Source: CAWJEL01 sp964647255 (lineage in GTDB: Bacteria; Chloroflexota; Anaerolineae; CG2-30-64-16). Taken from it: a stretch of DNA of 48,153 nucleotides. The stretch's first letter is position 1. Every line of letters begins with the position of its first letter. The translations under genes were made by a program, and so were the position numbers. The stretch covers positions 1 through 48,153 of the forward strand of contig CAZYGI010000025.1 in the NCBI GenBank assembly GCA_964647255.1, in the 5' to 3' direction. This document shows, in pieces, positions 23,044 through 29,571 of this stretch. The notes beneath the pieces were generated by a model that worked only from the letters and a program-made list of their open reading frames with translations, did not search any database and was not told where the DNA came from.

Positions 23044-23112
23044 ACGCCTTGAGTCGGTCGGACGGGTTGATGTCCCGCCTAACAAGAAATGTGCTTGGGT
23101 TAGGATCGTCGA

Positions 23113-23197
23113 ACAAGGATATATCCAAACCGCAGGCTTGGCAAAAGCCGGCGGCAAAGGGGCCGAAGAGACCTCCTGCCGCCCAGGAGAAAACCCG
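23113..23197 (+). other. candidate structured RNA leader upstream of the DUF2007 gene
   Basis: The 85 nt before the DUF2007 ATG can fold into three hairpins: GGATATATCC (self-complementary), GGCTT/AAGCC, and GGCGGCA/TGCCGCC (23150-23156 with 23177-23183). The last sits directly before the ribosome-binding site AGGAGA. The segment between them (CAAACC, GGCAAAAGCC, GGCAAAGGGGCC) is purine-rich, as in aptamers, but I cannot match it to a known riboswitch class. Confidence 0.35.
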
Positions 23198-23479
23198 ATG
23201 AGCGAACTCAATCTGGTCACCGTGTATGAATCCATGGGCATCCTGACCGCCCAGGTCATCAAGAGCAAGCTGGAGGCCGCGGGCATCCCCGTGCTCCTGA
23301 AGTACGAGTCCATGGGACCGGTGCTCGGTCTCACCGTGGACGGCCTGGGCCTGGTGCGCGTACAGGTGCCGGAGGAGTGCGTCGCCGACGCCGAGGCGCT
23401 GATCACCGAAACCCCGGAGCCGGAGGAGTTGGCGGACTTGATCGCCGAAGAGTTGGAAGGCGAAACGCCGGTCGAGTGA
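23198..23479 (+). CDS. DUF2007 domain protein
   Basis: A 93-aa soluble protein resembling the DUF2007 family (putative prokaryotic signal-transducing proteins). The pattern LVTVYESMGILTAQVIKSKLEAAGIPVLLKYESMG followed by LGLVRVQVPEECVADAEALI is typical. It has an acidic C-terminal tail (PEPEELADLIAEELEGE). The ATG is preceded by AGGAGA. The family is a small ferredoxin-like fold, often fused to other domains; its function is uncertain. A structured leader precedes it and a strong promoter for the next gene follows. Confidence 0.8.
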   Translation: MSELNLVTVYESMGILTAQVIKSKLEAAGIPVLLKYESMGPVLGLTVDGLGLVRVQVPEECVADAEALITETPEPEELADLIAEELEGETPVE

Positions 23480-23496
23480 TGATAGGACGCGTCATT

Positions 23497-23525
23497 TTGT
23501 CAAGCCCGGCGTTTCCTGTTATACT
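23497..23525 (+). promoter_or_regulatory. sigma70 promoter for the 527-aa/142-aa gene pair
   Basis: TTGTCA (23497-23502), 17 bp, TATACT (23520-23525). It lies 47 bp upstream of the preferred GTG start. Confidence 0.82.
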
Positions 23526-23572
23526 TTTGCTTCGCTTACTTTTGACCGGCAACACGAACAGGAGAAGTGCGT

Positions 23573-25156
23573 GTGATCCAACGCAAAAAACAGACCGCCG
23601 AGTATTGGCAATCGTTCTCACTGACCCCGGATGACACCGAGTTCCTCCGCACCATCCTGCTGGATGCCGAACGCCCGCTGACCACCCGTGAGCTTGCCCT
23701 GGCGCTCGTCACCGAGCAATGCCGCCGCGAGGAAGCCGATCTGCGGGCCGGCCTGGCCCGCGGCCTGATCTTTCAGCCCAAGAAACGGTTTGCCCTGGGC
23801 GATCAGGTGATCTTCCCGGCGCTTGATTTTCGCGTCGGCGAGGTCGCTGATATCCGCGCCGGTCAGAATCCGGAGTTCGGCGCGTTCGACGTCATCACGG
23901 TTGACTTCGGTTCCGGCCGCCGGCAGCGCAGCTTTGCCGCCGGTCTCAGCGCGCCCCACAAGCTGAACGCCGATCTCGGCGACGTGCTGGCGACATCGGG
24001 CCTTGCCAGCCCGGAGCGCCTGCTGGAAACCATCGCCAGCAACGTGCCCGCGGTGCTCGCCGCACAATTGGGCCAGGATCCGACCTTCGCGAGCTTCCAG
24101 GACGGTTGGCTTCCGCGCGATCTGTTGGCGGAGGTTCACATCGGGCACCTGAACATCGCGGAAGCGGTGCTTGAAATGCGCGGCGTGCCGCTCAGCACAA
24201 GCACACTCGTCAAGGAGCTGGACCTGCCGACGGAAATCCGGCCCGACGTGCTTGCTTTCTCCTTGCACAGCGCCCTGACCGCGGATGGCCGCTTCGACCA
24301 GGTGGGCGTCGCGGGCGAGCGCGAGTGGTTCCTCAAACGGCTGGAGCCAGTTGAAGCGTTGGTGCCGCCGGCCGCACTCCGCATTCAGCCGAGCACCTAC
24401 GACATCGCAGCCTTGACGCCCGATCTCATCGCCCTGGTGCTCGAGCTCGATGACGAGTGGTCCGATGAAATGCTGGTGCGGTCGTCCGAAGTCCGGGCCG
24501 GGCTGGTGACTGCCACCTTGCTGCTGACTTATCCGCACCTGGTTTCCGGCAGCCTACCGCTGAGCCGCCGCGTCCGCCCGCTTATCCCCGCCGGCTCCGG
24601 GGAACGCACGCTGGTGACGCTGATTGATGGCCGCTGGGGCAATCGCTTCCAGGCCTGGGCCAATCACTCCGGCCGGTACATTGCCGGTCTGCGCCCCTGG
24701 TTCGAGAAACACAAACTGCCCGCGGGCGCGTACATCACCCTGGAGCGCCGCGACAGTTCGGGCGAAATCGTCGTGGACTTCCGGCCGAAGCGGATGCGCC
24801 GCGAATGGACGCGCTTTGCCCAGGTGACGGACAACCAGCGCCTCGATTTCCAGCTTCGCAAGCAAGAAGTCTCCTGCGAGTACGACGAGCAGATGATCAT
24901 CGGCGCCGACCGGCCGGAGGAGATTCTCAAGCTACAGGCCGCCCCCGCGGTCGTCCAGGCGACGTTGAGCGATCTGGTCTATCTGAGCTTCACCGACCTG
25001 GCCGGCAAGAGCCAAAACGGCATCGTCCATGCCAAGACGATCTACAGCGCAGTCAACCTGCTGCGCCGATGCCCGCCAGAAGCCGTCTTTGCGGCCTTGG
25101 CGACGCATCCCAAGCTTGAGGCGGCAGGTGATGCCAACTTCCGCCTGGTGGAGTGA
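23573..25156 (+). CDS. unrecognised 527-aa protein with winged-helix-like segments
   Basis: I do not recognise the family. The N-terminal 65 residues look like a winged helix (TILLDAERPLTTRELALAL), followed by a small beta-barrel-like stretch (GDQVIFPALDFRVGEVADI). A second HTH-like block is reminiscent of HARE-HTH-type domains (PLSTSTLVKELDLPT, later ADGRFDQVGVAGEREWFLKRLEP). The C-terminal third is beta-rich with many basic and aromatic residues (GRWGNRFQAWANHSGRYI, YITLERRDSSGEIVVDF, PKRMRREWTRF). The overall impression is of a DNA- or RNA-binding protein; no catalytic motif is seen. The GTG at 23573 is preferred over one two codons upstream because GGAG lies 8 nt before it. It is followed 6 bp later by a 142-aa gene, so the two probably act together. 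Confidence 0.8.
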   Translation: MIQRKKQTAEYWQSFSLTPDDTEFLRTILLDAERPLTTRELALALVTEQCRREEADLRAGLARGLIFQPKKRFALGDQVIFPALDFRVGEVADIRAGQNPEFGAFDVITVDFGSGRRQRSFAAGLSAPHKLNADLGDVLATSGLASPERLLETIASNVPAVLAAQLGQDPTFASFQDGWLPRDLLAEVHIGHLNIAEAVLEMRGVPLSTSTLVKELDLPTEIRPDVLAFSLHSALTADGRFDQVGVAGEREWFLKRLEPVEALVPPAALRIQPSTYDIAALTPDLIALVLELDDEWSDEMLVRSSEVRAGLVTATLLLTYPHLVSGSLPLSRRVRPLIPAGSGERTLVTLIDGRWGNRFQAWANHSGRYIAGLRPWFEKHKLPAGAYITLERRDSSGEIVVDFRPKRMRREWTRFAQVTDNQRLDFQLRKQEVSCEYDEQMIIGADRPEEILKLQAAPAVVQATLSDLVYLSFTDLAGKSQNGIVHAKTIYSAVNLLRRCPPEAVFAALATHPKLEAAGDANFRLVE

Positions 25157-25162
25157 GACGAT

Positions 25163-25591
25163 ATGACTGGCTGGAAACGTCCTACCGTAGCGACAAAGTT
25201 TCATATTGACAACGAGTGGTGGCAGACGGGCGGCAAAGACCTGCGTGTGACCGTGCGCGCCCAGCTCTGCAAGGAGTGCCAGGCGCGCTTCCCCGATCAT
25301 CGCAACCTGGAATCCGTGGATTGGGTGGACCCGGAGACCGCCGAGGTGATCCGCGCCGACGCGCTCTTGCAGACCATCCGCAGCCATTGCGCTCAGGAGG
25401 CGGGCTTCATCGGCCCCGGCAATTCCCTCCTCACCAACGTGTTCCGCGTCTTCCTGCTGAACAGCAACCAGCCCCTCACCCCAGCCGAGATGCATCAGCA
25501 GATGCCGTGGGCCTCAGCCGACATGATCCTGCGCACGCTCACCGCGGGCCAGATCTACCTGGGGCTGCGCCCGGCGACGAATCTGGATTAG
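25163..25591 (+). CDS. unrecognised 142-aa protein, partner of the 527-aa protein
   Basis: A small soluble protein of unknown family beginning 6 bp after the preceding gene. It has a CKEC pair in its N-terminal half with a nearby H and a later SHC, which could bind zinc. The C-terminal half (VFLLNSNQPLTPAEMHQQM, then MILRTLTAGQIYLGLRP) looks like a winged helix with the same PLT-x-x-E start as the 527-aa protein. It is probably a nucleic-acid-binding partner. The CinA-like gene begins 17 bp downstream. Confidence 0.72.
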   Translation: MTGWKRPTVATKFHIDNEWWQTGGKDLRVTVRAQLCKECQARFPDHRNLESVDWVDPETAEVIRADALLQTIRSHCAQEAGFIGPGNSLLTNVFRVFLLNSNQPLTPAEMHQQMPWASADMILRTLTAGQIYLGLRPATNLD

Positions 25592-25608
25592 CAGCCGCAC
25601 CTCTCAAC

Positions 25609-26427
25609 ATGCTCCGCATCGAACTTCTGGTTATCGGCAACGAGGTATTGAGCGGACAGGTGCTCGACACCAACTCGCATTGGCTCTGCCAGCAGATCGC
25701 CGCGCAGGGTGGAGCCGTGACGCGCATCAGCGTCCTGCCGGATGAACCGGCGGCGATCGCCGAAGGGCTCCACGCGGCGCTGCACCGGCGGCCCGCGGCG
25801 ATCATCAGTTGCGGCGGGCTCGGGCCGACCGTGGATGACCTGACCGTGGCTGCGATCGGCGCAGCCCTGGGACGCCGGGTCAGCGCAGACCCGCGCGCCT
25901 ATGCGCTGGTCCAGGCCGTGTACGCGGCGCTCTACGCCCGCGGCGACGTGACGACTGCGGAGATGACCCCCGCCCGCGCCAAGATGGCGGCGCTGCCGGA
26001 GGGCGCCGAGCCGCTCCCCAACGCCGTCGGCGCGGCCCCGGGCGTGCTGCTCCGGGAGGGCGACACGCTGGTCGCCGCGCTCCCCGGTGTCCCCGCCGAG
26101 ATGAAAGCGATCTTCATCCAGGAGCTCTGGCCTCGGCTGGCCGCGCGCTTCGCCCAGGCGGCCGGCCAGAAGTACGCCGAACGCACCATTGGCACCGATT
26201 GCTGGGATGAATCCCTCCTGGCGCCCACCGTGGACGCGGTGGCAGCCCGCCATCCGCAAGTTTACGTCAAGTCACGAGCGCAGGTCTACGGCAGCGGCGT
26301 GGCCGATTTCGTGACCCTGGCCGCGCGCGCGGCGGACGAAGAGACGCTTTCTGCCCTGCTGGATGCGGCAGAAGGTGATCTGCGGGAGTCGTTGGCCGGG
26401 GTCGGGATCAAGACCTCCCGCCCCTAA
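25609..26427 (+). CDS. CinA-type molybdopterin-binding-domain protein (no PncC domain)
   Basis: A 272-aa protein matching the N-terminal (COG1058) half of CinA. It has IELLVIGNEVLSGQVLDTNSHWL, the conserved ISCGGLGPTVDDLT loop of the MoCF-biosynthesis fold, and LPNAVGAAPGVLL followed by LPGVPAEMKAIF. COG1058 proteins include ADP-ribose / NAD-related pyrophosphatases; the C-terminal nicotinamide-nucleotide deamidase (PncC) domain of full CinA is absent. The stop codon overlaps that of the convergent AI-2E transporter gene by 4 bp. Confidence 0.88.
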   Translation: MLRIELLVIGNEVLSGQVLDTNSHWLCQQIAAQGGAVTRISVLPDEPAAIAEGLHAALHRRPAAIISCGGLGPTVDDLTVAAIGAALGRRVSADPRAYALVQAVYAALYARGDVTTAEMTPARAKMAALPEGAEPLPNAVGAAPGVLLREGDTLVAALPGVPAEMKAIFIQELWPRLAARFAQAAGQKYAERTIGTDCWDESLLAPTVDAVAARHPQVYVKSRAQVYGSGVADFVTLAARAADEETLSALLDAAEGDLRESLAGVGIKTSRP

Positions 26428-27560
26428 ACCTCCAGTTGCAGCGGGGTGCGACCGAGCTTCAGCATGGCGTCCCGCGGCGAGAGGGGCGCATCCTGGAGCC
26501 GCAGGTAGAGATACTTGAAGATGTCGCGGATGATCGCCGTGACCGGCACCGCCAGCACCATCCCCCACAGCCCCGCGAGCTGCTGGCCGACCACCAACAC
26601 CACCATGATCACCGCCGGGTGCAGCTCCACCGCCTTGCCGGAGATGCGCGGCACCAGGAAAATGTTTTCCACCTGCTGAATCCCCAGGAAGAGCACCGCC
26701 GTCCAGAGCCCCAGGATCGGCTCCTGGATCACCGCGACAGTCGAAGCCACGATCAGGCCCAGGAGCGGACCGACAAACGGCAGGATCTCAAAGACGCCAG
26801 CCACTAGCCCGAGCACCGCGGGAAAACGGACACCCAACGCCATCAGCCCTGCCGTGGAAATCAGGCCGATGAAGACGCACAGCAACAGTTGGCCGCGAAT
26901 GTAGGCGCTCAGGATGTCATCCACGATGCGAAAAAGGTTCAGCGCGTCCGTGCGAAAGCGCGGCGGGACCAGGTTGAACGCGCCGCGGGTCACCCGGGCC
27001 TGATCGAGCAAGATGTAGAACAAGAAAAAAGGAATGATGATCAGCCCCAAAATGAAGCTGACCGTGTTGGTCACGAAGCTGACCGTTTGCACCACGCCGG
27101 TCTGAACTCCCTTGGCGAGCGCGGCAGCGATCTGCTGGGTGGCCTGGTTAACCTGTGTTTGGAACTCCGCCGGCACATTCTCCTGGTACCACACGACGAC
27201 GCCTGCGATCAACGAGCGGCCCTGGCTCACCAGTTGTTCCCGGCTGTCCCAGAGCACCGTGAACTGCTGGACGATCACCGGGACAACCAGCGAAAAGAAG
27301 AGCACCAACCCGCCGATCGTCAGCAGGTAGACGAGCGCAATCGCCACCGGCCGGGCGAAGCCCACCGCCCGGCCGCGAAAAACGCGTCGCAGCAGGCGGT
27401 CGAGCAGATTCACCAGCGGGACCATCAGATAGCCCAGCAGCAGCGCAAACACATAGGGCGCCAACGCACCGCGGGCGACCCAGGCCACGACCAGGACAAA
27501 GGTGATCAGCGCCAGGACCAGGAGCAACCGGTTGCGGCGTGTAGCAGACATCTGAAACAT
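26424..27560 (-). CDS. AI-2E / PerM family membrane transporter
   Basis: A 378-aa polytopic protein of the AI-2E transporter (TqsA/PerM) family, with seven or eight predicted helices. Typical signs are the N-terminal helix pair (LLVLALITFVLVVAW, LAPYVFALLLGYLMVPLVNLLDR), a long extracytoplasmic segment rich in Gln, and the conserved GVFEILPFVGPLLGLI, FLGIQQVENIFLVPRI and LHPAVIMVVLVVGQQLAGLWGMVLAVP. Family members export small molecules or act as ion antiporters; substrates are rarely known. The ATG at 27560 has AAGGAG 5 nt upstream and is preferred over a GTG overlapping the tlyA stop. It is in an operon with tlyA. Confidence 0.9.
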   Translation of the reverse strand: MFQMSATRRNRLLLVLALITFVLVVAWVARGALAPYVFALLLGYLMVPLVNLLDRLLRRVFRGRAVGFARPVAIALVYLLTIGGLVLFFSLVVPVIVQQFTVLWDSREQLVSQGRSLIAGVVVWYQENVPAEFQTQVNQATQQIAAALAKGVQTGVVQTVSFVTNTVSFILGLIIIPFFLFYILLDQARVTRGAFNLVPPRFRTDALNLFRIVDDILSAYIRGQLLLCVFIGLISTAGLMALGVRFPAVLGLVAGVFEILPFVGPLLGLIVASTVAVIQEPILGLWTAVLFLGIQQVENIFLVPRISGKAVELHPAVIMVVLVVGQQLAGLWGMVLAVPVTAIIRDIFKYLYLRLQDAPLSPRDAMLKLGRTPLQLEV

Positions 27561-27562
27561 GA

Positions 27563-28372
27563 TCACTCCTTAGTGCTGTCAGGATGCAGGCAGGCGTTTG
27601 CCCAGCCGGCAACGGTGGCCTCTGAGGGCGGATCCCCGCCGAGCTTAAGCCAGGCCAGGAACTCAACGTTGCCCGCGGGGCCGGTGATCGGCGACCGGTG
27701 CAGGCCCGCGGGCGCCAGCCGGAGCGCGGCGGCTTCGGCCAGCACCTTGTGGATCGCCGCCCGGTGCAAGGCCGGCTCCCGGACCACCCCGCCCTTGCCC
27801 ACCTGCCCCTTGCCCACCTCAAACTGCGGCTTGATCAGCACGATCGCCTGGCCGTCCGGCGCGAGCAACCGGGCGATGTTCGGCAGCACCAGCCCCAGGC
27901 CGATGAACGACACATCGGCCACAGCCAGCGCCACCGGTTCGGGCAGAGCATCGAGATAGCGGATGTTCACGCGCTCCATCGAAATCACGCGCGAATCCTG
28001 GCGCAGCGACCACGCCAACTGGCCGTAGCCCACATCCACCGCATAGACCCGGGCCGCGCCGCGCTGCAGCAGGCAGTCGGTGAATCCACCGGTCGAGGCG
28101 CCGATGTCCGCGCAGACCCAACCGGACGGAACGACCGCGAAGGCATCCAACGCCGCGGCCAGCTTCAGCCCGCCGCGGCTGACATACGCCAACGGCTGTT
28201 CGAGGCGCAGATCGGCGTTTTCGAGCACGAGCTGCCCCGCCTTGTCCGCCGGCCGGTCGCCGATTGCGATCCGGCCGGCCAGGATCAACCGCTGGGCCTG
28301 GGAACGGTTCTCCGCCAGGCCGCAGGCCACTACCAGCTCATCCAGCCGAATCTTGCGCGGTTTGTCACTCAT
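27563..28372 (-). CDS. tlyA: TlyA-family rRNA 2'-O-methyltransferase
   Basis: A 269-aa protein of the TlyA (hemolysin A) family, which methylates 2'-OH groups of rRNA cytidines in 16S and/or 23S rRNA. It has an N-terminal S4 RNA-binding domain (LDELVVACGLAENRSQAQRLILAG, then YVSRGGLKL) and an FtsJ-like methyltransferase domain with CADIGASTGGFTDCLLQ as the SAM motif. The conserved VADVSFIGL and IKPQFEVGK (catalytic Lys) follow. The ATG lies only 6 nt after a -10 TATAAT, with no ribosome-binding site, so a leaderless mRNA is predicted. Confidence 0.94.
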   Translation of the reverse strand: MSDKPRKIRLDELVVACGLAENRSQAQRLILAGRIAIGDRPADKAGQLVLENADLRLEQPLAYVSRGGLKLAAALDAFAVVPSGWVCADIGASTGGFTDCLLQRGAARVYAVDVGYGQLAWSLRQDSRVISMERVNIRYLDALPEPVALAVADVSFIGLGLVLPNIARLLAPDGQAIVLIKPQFEVGKGQVGKGGVVREPALHRAAIHKVLAEAAALRLAPAGLHRSPITGPAGNVEFLAWLKLGGDPPSEATVAGWANACLHPDSTKE

Positions 28373-28378
28373 GGGGCG

Positions 28379-28407
28379 ATTATAATAGAACCGGATCGAG
28401 GCGCCAA
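28379..28407 (-). promoter_or_regulatory. sigma70 promoter of tlyA, predicted leaderless
   Basis: Minus strand TTGGCG (28402-28407), 17 bp, TATAAT (28379-28384), then CGCCCC and the ATG at 28372. Transcription would start at or next to the A of the start codon. Confidence 0.8.
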
Positions 28408-28498
28408 ACGCTCCGGCGACCGCATGACCGTTTTCGCGCCTGAATTGACTAAGGGAGCGGCCTGGGGTATCATCGCCAGCCAAGGAGTCCAGGAAAAC

Positions 28499-29428
28499 AT
28501 GAGTGAGGAGATCCAAACCGTGCAACGCCCGCGAAGTGGCGGCGGGCAGTTGCGTCTGCTATTCAAAACCATGCGCCCAAAACAATGGACGAAGAACGTG
28601 TTCGTCTGGGCGGCGCTGGTCTTCGATGACAAGCTGTTCAGCCGCGCGCCGTTCGGGCGCACGCTCATCACTTTCCTGCTGTTCTGCCTGATCTCGAGCG
28701 CGGTCTACATCATCAACGACCTGGTGGACATCGAGAAAGACCGGCAGCACCCCAGCAAGCGCAACCGGCCGCTGGCCTCCGGTGCGCTGAGCCCCACCTT
28801 CGCCATTGTCGCCGCAATCGTGATCATCGTCGGCACCGTGCCAGCCACGCTGTGGGTGGATCGCGGATTAGTTTGGATTCTGTACGGCTACCTGGCGCTG
28901 ATGATCGCCTATTCGTTCTGGCTGAAGAACATCGTGATCGTGGATGTGCTGGCCATCGCTGCGGGGTTCGTGATGCGGGTGGGCGCCGGCGTGGCCGTGG
29001 TGGACGCCGCCCGCTTTTCGCCCTGGATCTACGCCTGCATGGCGCTGCTGGCACTCTTTCTCGGCCTCGGCAAACGCCGGCAAGAGATCGTCATGCTGGA
29101 GGATAACTCGGTCAACACCCGGCGCATCCTGGAAGAGTACAACCTGCGCTTTGTGGATGAGATGCTGGCAGTGGTCAGCTCAAGCACGGTGATGGGCTAC
29201 TCGCTCTACACCTTCTCCGCGCCCAACCTGCCGACAAACCACGCGATGATGCTGACCATCCCGTTCGTCTTGTACGGGCTCTTCCGCTACCTCTACCTGA
29301 TCCACGTGAAGGGTGAGACCGATCCGCCCGACGTCGTGGCGCTGAAGGATCGCCCGTTGCAGATTGATCTGATCCTCTTCGCCGCGGCGGTTTTTGTGAT
29401 CTTCTACATCTTGCCGCGCCTGACGTAG
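28499..29428 (+). CDS. UbiA-family prenyltransferase, decaprenyl-phosphate phosphoribosyltransferase-like
   Basis: A 309-aa polytopic UbiA-superfamily protein. MRPKQWTKNVFVWAAL, the first Asp-rich motif YIINDLVDIEKDRQHPSKRNRPLASG (N-D-x-x-D-x-x-x-D) and a later SFWLKNIVIVDVLAI match the branch annotated as decaprenyl-phosphate phosphoribosyltransferase (DprA/Rv3806c-like). That branch transfers a phosphoribosyl group to a polyprenyl phosphate for arabinan or other glycan synthesis. About nine hydrophobic helices are visible. The ATG follows CAAGGAGTCCAGG. Its exact acceptor is inferred from family only; other UbiA substrates remain possible. Confidence 0.88.
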   Translation: MSEEIQTVQRPRSGGGQLRLLFKTMRPKQWTKNVFVWAALVFDDKLFSRAPFGRTLITFLLFCLISSAVYIINDLVDIEKDRQHPSKRNRPLASGALSPTFAIVAAIVIIVGTVPATLWVDRGLVWILYGYLALMIAYSFWLKNIVIVDVLAIAAGFVMRVGAGVAVVDAARFSPWIYACMALLALFLGLGKRRQEIVMLEDNSVNTRRILEEYNLRFVDEMLAVVSSSTVMGYSLYTFSAPNLPTNHAMMLTIPFVLYGLFRYLYLIHVKGETDPPDVVALKDRPLQIDLILFAAAVFVIFYILPRLT

Positions 29429-29445
29429 GCGACTCCAGTCAATGC

Positions 29446-29477
29446 ACAGAGTCCCCGCTCAACGGCAGGGACTCTGT
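29446..29477. repeat. 10-bp inverted repeat (AGAGTCCC type)
   Basis: ACAGAGTCCC (29446-29455) and GGGACTCTGT (29468-29477) enclose a 12-nt loop. It is convergently placed between the UbiA and PHP-AlbA genes. No T-tract follows. The 12-mer AGAGTCCCCGCT (29448-29459) recurs at 41423-41434. Confidence 0.65.
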
Positions 29478-29508
29478 AGTTCTGCAGCTTGATACCTATA
29501 CAGGCCCT

Positions 29509-29547
29509 CTGTCACTCTTCGCTCCCGCTGGTCGCTCAGAATGACAG
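29509..29547. repeat. imperfect palindromic repeat (CTGTCA...TGACAG)
   Basis: CTGTCA (29509-29514) and TGACAG (29542-29547) bound an imperfect inverted repeat with internal TCGCT/GGTCGCT elements. Very similar 'TGTCATTCTGAGCGA' elements are widespread intergenic repeats in Chloroflexi genomes (recollection, not a search). Confidence 0.5.
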
Positions 29548-29571
29548 CCAGAAGGTGGTGCGGTTGTCGAA

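Noticed and set aside
28381..28386. Plus-strand -10 box for the UbiA gene
   Set aside because: TATAAT also reads on the plus strand, but the only TTGTCA upstream is 13 bp away. The minus-strand tlyA promoter explains the sequence.
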